A DNA stretch of 64,000 nt, taken from NCBI GenBank assembly GCA_033239525.1, contig BSYO01000014.1:13252021-13316020 (forward strand), given 5' to 3'. Source of the DNA: Nepenthes gracilis. Lineage: Eukaryota > Streptophyta > Magnoliopsida > Caryophyllales > Nepenthaceae. This document shows, piece after piece, positions 11,665 through 24,700 of the stretch (the stretch's first letter is position 1; every line of letters starts with the position of its first letter). The notes below the pieces were generated by a model that had not been told where the DNA came from, did not search any database, and was given only the letters and a program-made list of their open reading frames with translations. The position numbers were made by a program, and so were the translations under genes.

Positions 11665-13250
11665 CTAGACTAGTGCCTTGGCGGCAAATGATGAGATCAT
11701 GTTGATCACTATTTTCCACACGTCTCGGGGAGGCTCACTGGCCTCGCCCTCTAGGGTTGCGGGGGCTTGCCCCGAACCTTTCACAAACCATTTAAGGTGC
11801 TCGCGGTGGATCGGGTCCTCTATCTCCTGCTGCAAGGTCTTGCAGGTTTGCTCGTAGAATATCCGAGGCCGGTGATTTATTTCATTTTTGTCCTTTGAGC
11901 ATATGGGCCCTTTGGTGATTTCGACCCTTTTAAGAATTTTTATCTTGGATCTTATCAAGATGTCAAGGGTATCGTTTAAGAGAGTTGGGATTTTCTTAGT
12001 AAATGATCCTTCCTAGATCCTCGAAGGGCAAGGGTTGCAGCCCGCTCCGGGAAGTGGTTACCATTGAACTCCTCTTTTGTCTTATGGTAGGTCAAGGACC
12101 ATATTGTTTAGGGTTTTATTTTGCCTTTTGTTGTGATGTAGGCTTAGGCGATGGCTTTCGCCTCCCGGAAGGACCGAGGAGGTTTGTCATACATTTGCTT
12201 TAAGAAATAACTCGTTGCTTGGACATAGCAACGAAGGCGTTGAGCTTGATTAATGTTTTCGAGGATCAGCGTGCCTCGTATGATGAAGCGGTTGAGAAAT
12301 TGCATGAGACTTTCATTCGACCTCTCGGAGGCGGACTAGGTGCCACGGCCTCTCTCTTTTCGGCTAGAGGTGTCGACTCAAGAAGTGTCTACTAACTCAT
12401 CGAATAAGCGAATGGAGTTTGGCGGGAGGCCGTGGAATCGTTGAGAGCGGGGCGTCCCCACGAGGGTAACGGAAAGCACTAGCATATCATGGTCTCGCTT
12501 GCTCCTGGGAAGTAGTTGAGATGGTCCATCGGTCCTTACTTCCATCGTACCTTTCGGGCATCAAATTTATGGGGTAGTTTTAAGTCCACAAGTCCATTCG
12601 AAATGCAACCTTTCAAGGTCGGCGGAGGATTTTGCGTGTTCTTAACAAATATGAGAAGTCCCACAATACCTTGACCTTCTCCTCTTCATTGGAGTCGGGT
12701 TCCCCTTCCCTTCTTGATAATGTTGCGGAGCTTCGTGTGGTTGTGAGAGTGTGTGGTTGGACTTGTTTGGTGGGGGCTTTCCATTGGGGGGCCGCTCAAT
12801 TTGTTTAAATCTTTACGCCTCTTTGCCGCGAGAGTTGCGAGGTTTATTTTGCTTTGGCTCTCCCTCAATTATCCCGGTTGGGATGGCTTTTCTAACAATG
12901 GACTCGGACCCCCTTCACCGGAGGCCTCCCGGGCCTCGGTAAATTAGGCCGTGGGATCTTCTCTTATCATTTAGTTGCGCATGCCTCCCTCACATGGAGG
13001 AGGACACTTGGGATCTTAGGGCTTTGACCCCATCTAGGGGTACCCATTCGATTGCAGAGGGCCTAGAGTATTAGCCTTATGTTGCCCATGTCCGTAGCCA
13101 GGCGGTGGATGTCAGGCTCTGGACAAGTGTCCACGTGGCTTCCCACGAGGGGTCTTCGCTATGAGCGTCGACGTTTATTGCTGGGGCACTGGCTTGTGCC
13201 ATAGTATTCACCATTCTTGATGCTTTGGAATGAAGGTGAGAAAGAAACGC
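11665..13250 (-). pseudogene. Tat gag remnant
   Basis: The longest open piece (11665-11958) carries RPRIFYEQTCKTLQQEIEDP and HLKWFVKGSG, matching the C-terminal gag segment around the QIEDLI-x-GHLRRFV pattern of Tat elements. Further upstream (about 12300-12610) only fragments of the gag core remain, such as PHKFDARKVRWK followed by a stop and then MDHLNYF. Many stops and frameshifts are present. The first part, next to the primer-binding site (about 12700-13250), is not readable as protein. Confidence 0.65.
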
Positions 13251-13266
13251 TAGGCTTCTCGTCCCG

Positions 13267-13284
13267 TTCCCAAAGACGGCGCCA
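13267..13284 (-). promoter_or_regulatory. Primer-binding site, Tat type
   Basis: The minus strand reads TGGCGCCGTCTTTGGGAA one base inside the 5' LTR. This is the primer-binding site class typical of Tat/Ogre elements, reported as complementary to a tRNA 3' end, with one change from the common form. Confidence 0.85.
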
Positions 13285-13285
13285 A

Positions 13286-14136
13286 TGTTGCATCTCGGGT
13301 CCTCGGTTGTCATATAGATTAGGCAGCCTTCGGGTTCCTAGCCGTTTTGAAGCATTCGCGGAAGGGTATGGTCTCCGTCTCTGATAACCTGAGGTCTGCA
13401 CAACACAATTAATTAACAAGAATTCAGAGGTCCGGCGAGATTTCTCCCACCAAGGCCACTCCAACGCTCAAATCAGCAAATTTTCACAATTAACGGAAAT
13501 GGGGTCACGCTAAGAGGTGCGTAGAAGTATGGTGTAAATGCGTGGGTGGTGCGTGTATGTTTATGTGGAAGAGTAATGAGCGGGTGGTGGGAGGCTTGGC
13601 TCCCTAGGTGCACCGCTGCTGGTGGCTGACTTCCTGTCACCTAAGTAAGTTCAGGAGTTTGGATTCGGAGGATAGCTGGTAAGCTTAAGGCTTGCGACAC
13701 TGAGTCGATTATCTCGAATCCGATCCTCCCTTCTCTTCGTTAAAGAAGAGGGATTTTATAGGTCCCTCGATGAGGGGCTTCTGGGCGCGAGAACTCCTGT
13801 TGATAGGGTTTATTGGCCGCTGATCACTGTTGATGATTGCTAGCATGTCGACTGTCATTTTGCGGATTTGGGCAAACTTCATTTGTAATAACGGACACGC
13901 CTTCGAGTCTCCCGTCAATCTTTCCTCTGGTGGGTCGCTTTTGAATTGCCAATCAATCGAGTCTCCTTCTTCAGCGGATTGTTTCTCCATTGGCTGGTAG
14001 AAGGATGCTATTTTTTGTTTGGAAAATGTATTAATGAGTTGCAGGAGGCGCTCTTTAGTTCTTGATGGTAGGTTGCCAAGGCGTGTAACGTTTTAGTGGG
14101 CTCGGATCTTCTTGGGCTTTAGCATTGGACCAAACA
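13286..14136 (-). repeat. 5' LTR of the Tat element
   Basis: On the plus strand it begins TGTTGC at 13286, directly beside the primer-binding site, and ends in CCAAACA at 14136 against a T-rich tract. It shares several diverged blocks with the 3' LTR at 2183-2812. Confidence 0.78.
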
Positions 14137-15772
14137 CTTTTTTTTTTTTTTTTGGGGTTCAATTTTTTTTTATTTATGTTCTCAAGCTGTCGAAAACTAG
14201 GTGCACACTTTGAATTTATAAAATTGAGGCATACGACTTGATGGGGATGGTTAAAATGAGCCGGTCCAATATACAGATTCACGAATTCAGCAGCAGACCC
14301 AGAAAGCATCTAGTCCATGGGCTCAGTGGTCAGTCAACACTTGTGTTGATCCAAACATTGCCCCAACCGGCCATATAGCCCAAGCTGGCCACCGACCAAT
14401 TTGGATGGCTCACAGTGCTCTCTTTGCATGTTGAAGATCACTTGCCTTAAACAACAAGCACCTCGAATATAGCCCCAAATCACGATCCCTTTAGGAATGA
14501 TAATTCCCAACTCAATAAATTTCTCATAATAGCAACCCCAATATCCGCCGCGTACAACATCTTCTGAAAGAGGGAAGGAATACCCTTGGTTAATCACGGT
14601 TATCTTAATCAGTACCCGCGATCTCCATGCCAACCCACCAAAGATGCACAAGCAAGCTAGTGACCAGTTTTGACGCTCAAGTAAGGATGAACTGGCCCAA
14701 ATATTATAAAAGACCTTTGAGGTAGATTCCAAGGGCATGCTTACATTCCCGCTCAAACATGCCCACCAACGCTACCAAGAGCTCTCAAGAAACCACACTC
14801 TACCCGTAGAGCCTTCCCAAAAATTCCTTCACAATTCTTGCCCCTTTGACATCAAAGTTGTTCCCCATCAGTGCATTACCATAAAACTATTTCACGCCGA
14901 GCACAACCTTGAGTCAAACCTCAAAAATTCACGTTCTTGTATCATTACTCATATTCCTTTACCACCGTATTTTTTATCTTGTGAGGAAGATTATTGATTT
15001 GAGTATCGGATAATAAATTGGGAGTGAACTCAAACGTCGATTTTCTCGACTCTTATTTTTTTGAAGTTGTGGTGTGTAAAGATTTAGGTCGCGGAACGGC
15101 AATCTTCACAGCTTTTAGTTAATGAGAAGATTAAGCGGTATCATTAATCCATCGTCAAGAATTGAATCTAAGACACATCACGATTATAACAATTTTATGG
15201 TATCTATAAATATTATTTCATAAGTTTTAATTAAACTCGTACAATCAATGTATCTCCTAATTAGATTGATTTGAATTTTATACAAATTATAAATTAAGTT
15301 CATAATATATGTAAATTATAACTTGTAAGAGTCATTTTACTACTAAGAAAAAAATTAATTTTTGTCAATGCTAAGCTGGCATATGTTCTACGTAAAAATA
15401 AATGTAACAAAAATAATATTTATGTATGTTGGGCGGTAACTGTTATACTAAAAAAAGAAAATAGAACCTTCTGAAACAAAATTCCCAACAAATTGCCTAT
15501 GTATTCTCGTCGTATTTTATAAAAAATGAAAATAAAAATAAAATTGGAATATGCGCCTAATTTCCGCGTAAGGCGTGCCCGGTAGCTGCCATTGTTGAAA
15601 GGCTCAGCGCTCTTCAGTCTGTGTCTTCTTCCTCGAACTCTGAGACTCACTCTCCATCTCGGACTGAAGGTAAATGTAGCGATTCTCAGTAATCAACCTA
15701 GAGATCATCTAGGCGCTAATCATCTGGTTACTCATCTCTCTCTCTCTCTCCAGCGGAAACGCGAAACCTGAA
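14137..15772. other. Intergenic DNA upstream of the PLC gene, with an unassigned ORF
   Basis: It starts with T-rich tracts (14138-14180) flanking the Tat LTR. A 140-codon minus-strand ORF (14334-14756) is open across a GC-moderate patch and contains several Cys and Trp but no domain I recognise. The patch may be a decayed gene fragment. From about 15000 the DNA is AT-rich and holds the proximal promoter of the next gene. Confidence 0.4.
15514..15772 (+). promoter_or_regulatory. Candidate core promoter and CT-rich leader of the PLC gene
   Basis: A TATA-like TTTTATAAAA at 15514-15523 lies about 250 bp before the start codon, followed by a CT repeat (15735-15751) of the pyrimidine-patch type common in plant 5' leaders. 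The transcription start is not determined. Confidence 0.35.
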
Positions 15773-18700
15773 ATGAAGGCGCGCAGCCGTCTTCATGCTG
15801 TGTTGGTGGTTGCAGCAGCTTCTCTCTTCTACTGTTCATCGAGTCTTCAGGTTCCTTTCCCTCCGCACTAGTTCCTTTTGATTTTTGCTCAACGAAATTA
15901 TTAGAATTGTCCAATTTCTTCTAATGTGTGATTTGCGCATCAATTTAGTATATTTGCGTTCTGGCCTTTGAGACTGATCAAGCTGATTTATTCTTCTAGA
16001 TTTAATTTTTCCTCTGAAACGAACAGATGGGAGAAACTTGTTCCGCAGACAGCCAATGCGCCGCAGGACTTCTTTGCGAGACCTGCCCAGCCAATGGCAA
16101 TACGCGCCCTAGATGTACTCGTCTTCAACCTGTGATTCCAACCACCAAAGTAATTTCGGATCCATTGTTGATTTTTTTTTCTTTGAATGATTATGACGAT
16201 TATATTTCTCCCTCGGTCCCTCTCTCACTTTTGATTGATGATTCTTTCTTTATCTATTTCTGTGCTAAAATGTAATTTAGTGTTGATTTTGTTTACAAAT
16301 GCTGTAGGTGAAAGGTCTAGCGTTCAATAAGTACTCATGGCTGACCACCCACAATTCCTATGCTCTCTCCGGAATGACTTCCGCCACCGGCGCTACTATT
16401 CTCTCTCCTACCAATCAGGAAGACAGTGTCGCCTCCCAACTCCAGGTATGACAAGCGTATCTTATCCAATTTACATCAATTGATCTAAAACTAAAAAAAA
16501 TTGATACCTACCAAATTTATCTAATTAATTAATTTTCTATTTTTCTCCTATTTTTGAAGTGTGTTTGAGCTATCTATGTAAAGACGTATATGGCACAACG
16601 ATCATCCTGCTTGCCTAACATGTTTACAAAACCGTACTAAAATTTTCTACCATTTTTTTTTCAGGAAAAAATTCCACTTCTAATAGATTGCTTTTTCACT
16701 TGTATTTCCCATCTGTTACCTGTTGCAAAATTTGACTTTTCCTTTTACTAGAATGTCACAGCTACAGTGGAAGTAATGAAATGTTTCCAAATGTCTTAAC
16801 CTGATTCACTGCCAAATTTGCCGGCCTATGAAAGTGTTGTTTTTAATGTCTGCTATTGGAGTTTTTAATATTCCAGAAGCCACTCAGATGATGCCTATGT
16901 TGTTTAGGTGGTGAAAGTCTCAGTTAATTGCTTATCAAAATGACAAAATCTGTCAATTGTTGGTTCTTCTTCTATTATTTAATACAAAAGCTAGGAGCAT
17001 CAGTCTTTGCACGCAGGAGATGCGTGCATCACAGGAACATTTTCCATTATTTAAAGGGACAAGATGGGTGCTTTTTAAAAGTTGGGAAACCCGGTTTTCT
17101 TTGACTATAAGCATCCCAGCTACCTAACCTTCAATAATTCAACATCTTTCATGTGGAGATGTTCCAATGAATGCTTATTCAAGAACTGCCAAGAAAGTTT
17201 ATTCAAAGTTAAAGTTTAGTAGGAATGTATTCATGAGCATGACTGCTGAAACTTTATGAGATTTCTAATTTCTGTAATTCAATTTCATAGTTTCCCTAAG
17301 GATATTTGTGATGACTCTGGCCCTAATTATTAAATCTGGCCTAGATCGCTCATGCAAAAAATCACAAAATATAAAATTGTTAAATATCTATCATAGTTTC
17401 AACATTCTTCAAATGAACAACCATCAATTCATTAATACATTGTGAAAATATCCTAAAAAATAAAAATTACTCAAAATTACGGGTCACAACCTAAGGGAAA
17501 CCACCAAGCCTTATCAAAATACATCCTGTCCATTGCCAACTGAAATCGTAGCAACTAATCTCCAGAATCCTTTCTACTTGAATGTCCCGTAGCAAATATA
17601 TGATTCCTTGCAAGTGCTATGAAATCAACTTAAATCTGAAACTAATAAAATATAATGGTAAGTTAAATACCCAACAAGTGATAATGATCAAAAAACGTGT
17701 AATAAACAATTAACATTTCGAATATGCAATATCAACAACACAAAAGACACAATAATAATATAAAATCTGACAGTAAACTCTATCCAAGATTCTATAACTC
17801 ATCGTATCTATGGTTTAAATGCAATAGTAAGAACTGATCACATCAGACCTTCATATCACAAAGATAAAAGGATTCACAAATAACATGTAGAAATATCCCT
17901 AAAGTTCGACATCACATGAAAAATAGGGATTTTCTAGTTTGAATATCAGTATGAACGACTTGAATATTAAATAGCAATAAGTCTTGAGGATTTCATCGAA
18001 TTTGAATTTCATTGAATCCAACACATGGATTCTATTAAATATTACTTATGGGTTTCATTGAATCTCGAACTCAAAATGTATCAATAATAATATATCACGA
18101 AAAATCTCATGGATCTTATTTTGCCATTGTGAATCAAAGATCGCGCGTGTACCCTAGATAGTTGGGTACTTCCCACGGGATAACTGATACTCACCAGTTT
18201 AATATGTGATTTGTCACAAATTCGGCCCAAAGTCGGTCTAATTAATTATTATTCACAAAATTTAAAATCCCAAAACAAATATACAAAATCTCAAACCCAG
18301 GCATGACTAAACAGATAGATCATAAAACCCATCATCCAAATAATAATAATAAATAGAGTCCAAAATTCAATAACAGAATCTCATCGGACAATCGTCCGGA
18401 CAATGTAATACATAACTTGCTCTACAAACATCATAAAGGAGGTGACGAATCGACCATAAACAAATACAGTATATCCCAACAACTAAATAATCCAACTGAT
18501 TGCATATACAAAACTATGGGCCTACACTCAGTCAATCCCAAATATCCAGAATACTGCTAATAGAAACTCAGACCAAAATGAAGCTGACACTCACCATAAT
18601 GAGCGAACGGCGACCAAATTACGTTCAACTCCTACATTGTATTCAAAACTATTAAATCTGAAGGGATAAGAAATAGAAAACGTAAGCCTAAAGTTTAACA

Positions 18701-21700
18701 ATTATCATATCGTATATAATAAGCAAAATGTTCAACAAATTAGAGATAGGGTCCATAAATATATTTCAAAAAAAATAACAGATACAAATCCGATATCAGA
18801 AAGCAGATAATAGATTCAAATTTGAAAGGCCGATACTAAAAGTTAAATCATCAAATCCAAATCATAATCCAATATTAGAAACTGATAATAGTATCGTACT
18901 CAAATCATATATCAGATCAAAATATAGTCCCCTAGGGATGTATACTGAACAGAGGTGATCCAGAGCATAATCAAATCATCAAAATCGGGTAATCAAAACG
19001 TATCAAATATCATATTAGAATCAGATAAATAGATAACAGAATTCGGATCAAAATTAGATAATCAAAATCAGGGTTCGGAATGAAACCACATAAATAGAAC
19101 CAAATAGGTTCTGGAACGAAAATCACATATCATATGTATGAGACATACCAAATTCTACTTGTGGGCAAATCTGAGAATCTCAAATTAGAGTCCAAATCAG
19201 AGTCCGAATACACATCCATACAAATCAAAGTATCGAAGGTTTAAAAGACTAATTTGAGGAAGGGTTACACATACTCTTGGTAACTTTGAGTTAGATCATC
19301 TACTATTAGGTATGTAGGTTAAGCCATCTATATACTCAATCTCCTATAAATACGAAACTTGCTTACTATATTTTGTCACCCCAGGTTTTGAATGCAATTT
19401 TCAAATTTATCAGATATATTAGGATATCCTAATATATTAAATTTCGTTCAAATCCCAGACAAACAGATGGGGCGGGTCAACTACAAATAGAACATTTTTC
19501 TATTGGTGAAAAAAGGATTTCAGATAACAGATATCTCTCCGTCGGAAGTTGGCCAGATAACAGATAATAGAGGTAGTGACCGCAATCCCTAGGCAGCATG
19601 CATATGAAGATGCACAACCCATGTAAGTTTCTTGCTTATTTTTATATAAATATACTGATATAAAAATATACAGTATTAGATATTTGCCTATTTTTTTGAA
19701 AAATAACAAAACCCTCAAAAATTTATAAATCTAGTAAAAAGCCCCCAAATAATCGGTAAAACTCATGCATGCACAGAGAAAAAATAGACAGATTAAATAA
19801 AACTTGCATGCATGAATTTTAAATCTCCCGAATAGAACCAAAATATATCAGACGCTGAAACAGACCAATAATAGGACTTATAAATACTTGTCTTAATCTC
19901 ATACCAAACAAATTTGACAAAAAGATGCTCTGATCAACCCGAACTCTTCTTCCTCTCTCCTATTCCTTCCCTCTCTCTCTCTCTCATTCCTTTCCTCTGC
20001 TCTGCCCTTTGTGCGAATGCCACAGCGACTCACCACCGCTTGTTTATATAATGGCCGGCACTCAAGTGCTACCTCGAGCGCGGCTTAAGTACCACCCCCT
20101 CGGGTTTTCGCTTTCAAGCGCGGCCCTTGGGCTCACTTAGGGTGTCAGCCCACAAGTTTTCATGCCTCAAGCGCCTCCTTTGGACACGTTTCAGGCGCCA
20201 ACTTGCAAACTGAATTTTCTTCAAAATTTCATAATATTCAATTAGTTCCAATGCCTCCAAAATACCCAACATAACAAATCTTATCAAAATAAACAAAATA
20301 AGATTTCGGGTATTACACAATTAAATCCATAGTCTACTGAGACTCTGCCTAACAATATGCAGACGTCTCACCAGTGCGCATATCATCCACCCATAAGATA
20401 CGGGAATCATTTCAATATGTCAAACCTAACATCTCTTACTATAATATCTTTCGTTACCATACTATACGATGGTCACATGGTTATAAGTATCTCTCCACAC
20501 TAAGCAATATGTCTCATCACCACCATGATATATAAATTAGAATCTGATGATTATTGATTGCACTATGGTGCCACATGTTTTATATTCCTTAAAATTGTAA
20601 TGTTTTGATATAATCTCCCTTACCTTGATGGTAAAAAGCCAAAAATCATATACCCACGAACTCAAATATAACACAAAAGAATTTTACAATATGCAAAAGA
20701 ATTTTATAATTACAACGATAGAAGTGTCGTTTAGTGTTGATAAAGACCGTTACTCACACGATCAAGACTAACACAAAGAACGTCACCATCACTGACGAAA
20801 CAAGAAAGATCAATGGATACACTAGTATCCAACTACTAGGATCCCACATACCCACGATGGCCCACTAAGTTCCACATCTCATGAAACGATGCCGCTAAAC
20901 ACCTAATTCCATAATTAGACCAAAACTAATTTGGTTCCTCAAACATTTGAGCATCCACTCCTATAATACTGTCTGCTTGTCAGGTTTAACCCACATAATA
21001 CTGACCTCACCAATTTGCTCATCTTATTTATATGGCTATAAAGCAATAAAATTACTACTAACTTCTCACTACTGAACGAAAGCCAAGAAATACCACTTTT
21101 ATTTAAATTCCGTCTTGACTAATTTTGTGAGATTCCAATCGAAATAATTAGGCACCCTTAACTTCATTCATAGAACAACTTATAATATAAAATATATGTA
21201 TATATATATATATATACATCCCACATACTAAACATATATAATTACACATACTCATATTCATATATTACACGCGTACATTGCATTCATAGACTTACGTTCA
21301 CTGCCATGCATTTTTGTGCATATATATATATGTATATATGTGTATATATATATATATCTATGCACACACACACACACACACACACACATACATCCCACGT
21401 CCTAAACCTATATAAGTACACATACTCATATCCATATACATTCATATTTAAACATAGCATATACCAACATACTCATATGTATATACATATATATGTCCGT
21501 TTGTTTACTTCTATATACACATACACTTGCCGCACACAATCGCTTCCCATTGATTCGTCGGCATTTCATTCACGAAATAACCACAGCCGCCCAAGTAGAG
21601 CGCAAGGCCTTACTCTTTATCATTCATATGGTTCTCACTAAAATCAAAGATAATCCCAAAATTTCCTCATACCACATGCAAAACAAGTATTTAGTTGTTT

Positions 21701-24700
21701 AGCCCAGTACATTGCACCCCCCAATTCACCGTAAAATCCGAAACAATATTGGGTCTTTCATCATCGGAGCCGTGCTTTGTTTTTCCCCAATTTTCACTTC
21801 ATGCTCAAAAACAAACAATTACTACAAAATCAAGTCGTGCATGTTAGACTAAAATTGATCTTCCATATTATTAAATCCATCACATGAAGATCGAATGCAA
21901 AAATAAAATTAAGGATCGAAAACTAATATCCAATGATTGAAGGCAACTGTAATAGCTCGAATTTCTGTAAAATTACCTGCTTATTTGGATCTTCCAAACT
22001 TTAATACCCCTCAGTGATATTGTACAATTAAAATATTAGATTTAGGGACCTAAACCAAACATTACACATATATAGACATTTTCCATCAAAATGTCTAGGG
22101 TAGTTACTATGAGAAGAAAGTGGTGGGAGGTTACCCCAAAATTAGGAAAACATGGGCCACTACAATTGATTATTTTTATTTTTATTTTTTTGTGCTGAAA
22201 AACTGAAAATCAACTCTCTTCCACTTAGTCCGTGTTTCGCTTAATATGATAATCAAAATCCATCATTCCTCATCATTAAGAAACAAATACATGAATCATG
22301 ACGATAAGTCTTCTATGAATAAGTAGTATCCTTCATGTATTATATTTTTCAAGATACTATTTGAATATGATAATATTTTTTAATGAATACACCTTATATT
22401 TATTCTAGGTCTAATTGTTGATGATTTTATCAAAATAATCAACTAATATCTACACAATTCTTTTGAGAAAATATCACAAACAAATAGGAATTTCATTAGA
22501 AATATCATTTTTCATACAATGTGATGGGTCCAATAGTATAATGAGCTGATCAAGTCTCGTGCTCAACTATCAACACACGAAGAAGAGCGAGGGCCTAATG
22601 AACAATGGCCAAAGCCCCAGGAAGAAGATCGATCCAGCCCAACCCAATCATAACTACAACGACCAAGATGAGGCCTAGAGAACGATAGGCCAAGGTGACA
22701 AGCATCTACGGCCTAGTCGAAAATACAGATAGACAAACCAATCAGGAAGCCTGTCGGCCAAAGTGGTCAGAATATACACATGCAGTGGTGTGGACACCCG
22801 TATGTAGGCGTTGCTTGCAATCATTGCCGCAACAGTCTGACGAATGAGCTAAGGGGACCTCTCAAGGCTGCGTCACCGTCACAAAGTAGCAACTAACAAC
22901 AGCGGTACCCGTCAATGCCTCAGTGGTCGGCGAATCCTAATGGGACACTTGTCACAGGTCTTGGCGCCAGAGCCTTCTCCACAAAGTATTACAAATACTC
23001 CTCACCATCGTGGAAGGAGGGGGAGGACCTGAAAAAATAGGAGGAGGAGAGGACCTCAAAACGCAGGAAGAGGGAGGGAAGGAGAACCCTTGTATGCACG
23101 CACAGAGGATCTCCTACTAAACAAACTCTTGAGCAAGATACAAGGGCGAAGAGAGAACCAAGCTCTCTCTCCTTCTCACAGTTCTTCCTCTCCATCCTCA
23201 AAGGCCTCTCACCGAGTGCATCCTTAGTGAGCCACTCCAGTTGAGTGCCTTCTTTTCTTTCCAAGCCGCTTATCGTCAAGTGCCCTCTAGTGAGCCATTC
23301 ATTGAGTGCATCCCTGGTGAGCCATTCCAATCGAGAGCCTTTTTCTTTTTCTAAGCCTCTCGTCAAGCGCCTTTTAGTGAGCCACTCACCAAGTGCCACA
23401 CATTGGAATTGGAGCCCAATCCTCTATCTCTCTACACCGCTCCTTGTCAAGCGTATATATGAGCCCAGTCCTCCTCTAACATCCCCCACCTAAATGCAAT
23501 TCTGCATTTTCTTACAATCTCCTTGCATCTTTCTATTTCTTGAAAAAGAATTTTGACTTGAGTGTCGGAGGATAAATAGGGGAGCTAGTCTTGCCAATTC
23601 TCTGACCTCTAGTTTATAGTTTGTAATGCGCAGGTTCCAAGTTAACAGAGACGAAAATCGGACCCACTCCAATTTGACTAATAGTGAAAGATCGAGTGGT
23701 TCCCTAATCCGTACCATAACCTAGATCTCAGGATGTATCATTGGCGCCGTCTGTGAGAACTCTACTAAAAGTTTGACCACCACTCACTAGCTAAACAAGC
23801 ATGGCTAGTGCCAATACTCCAATGCACATCTTAGCTAGAAATGATGCCTCCCTTGGTGACGACCTCCGGGGGTAACTATGGAGGCTTGCAGCTTGCCCTC
23901 GACACACATGCGGCTAGGGGCTCCTTTTGCCCCCAAGCAATGTTCGTGCCCTAAGGAGGGAGTCGGAGGAAAGTGCAGCCCATTGGATCCTGCCTCATCA
24001 GCCAGTCGACCTCTGCATTAGGGAGGACCCCAGTGGATGGCTCCGCTTCCAGAAGGAGGTTTGACTCACTCCTAGTACACCGAGCCAAAGCCCAAGGCAA
24101 GATCCAAGCCGTTCCCATGGTGACCTATTGCCCACAACCTACGGAGAGGCCTCTTGCAGTGCCTGATGGCTGTGGACCTGTGACCACACAGTCTTGCGCC
24201 CCTCTCCAAACCACTGAGGAACAATCACCCCCCTTTGTGTCTTGAGGGTTGTGTCCTCCCCTTGGATGGAGGAAAGGACAGAGGAGACGAGACAATGCAA
24301 GTTCAAGGGAGATTTCGACAAAGACTTAACGAACCTCAGAAGCTTGCCATTTACAATGGAGATTCGGTCTCAGACGCTCACCAGTGAGCTCCAAATACCA
24401 TCCATGACACCATATAGTGGGACCTCCAACCTAGTCAACCATTTTTGAGCTTTGCTTAGCTCTTGGGGCCTAAACAAAGCCGCCATGTGCTTGTGCTTCC
24501 TCATGACACTTCGAGGGGCCACCCGGGTTTGGTTCTATCATCTCTAGCTAGGCTTAATCCGGATGTTCCAACAGCTCACCGATAGTTTTCTGCTGCATTT
24601 CACCGCCATTTGGAAGAAAAGGAAGGGAGACCACGCCGGAACTCGAGATCCCAATAGGCGACCGAGGAAAGCATCAAAAGCCTGTAGGGGGCTTAGAATC

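Larger units (their letters stand above)
2183..14136 (-). mobile_element. Degenerate Ty3/Gypsy Tat-lineage LTR retrotransposon
   Basis: An approximately 12-kb element read on the minus strand: 5' LTR (13286-14136), primer-binding site, gag, protease, reverse transcriptase/RNase H, a second (archaeal-type) RNase H, integrase, a 4-kb non-pol block, polypurine tract, 3' LTR (2183-2812). Three traits point to the Tat (Ogre/Retand) group: a primer-binding site of the TGGCGCCGTCTGTGGGAA type, LTR ends starting TGTTGGGTCC on the element strand, and a second RNase H before integrase. All coding domains carry stops, frameshifts or lost catalytic residues, and the LTRs are very diverged, so the copy is old and dead. 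The GC-rich body contrasts sharply with the AT-rich flanks. No clear target-site duplication was found. Confidence 0.9.
20320..22519. other. PLC intron 3, middle segment
   Basis: AT-rich intron DNA without coding signal. It contains an AT/CA microsatellite zone (21190-21400) and a weak LTR-like stretch (21949-22330), listed separately. Confidence 0.45.

Noticed and set aside
21306..21641. 111-codon ORF rich in Tyr, Ile and His-Thr repeats
   Set aside because: It is a translation of TA and CA microsatellites.
22989..23399. 136-codon minus-strand ORF with internal repeats
   Set aside because: The repeats reflect the 90-bp tandem duplication in the LTR; the strand is antisense to the element and no domain is visible.
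23741..23760. tRNA-like or gene-like signal around TTGGCGCCGTCTGTG
   Set aside because: It is a retrotransposon primer-binding site, not a tRNA gene.
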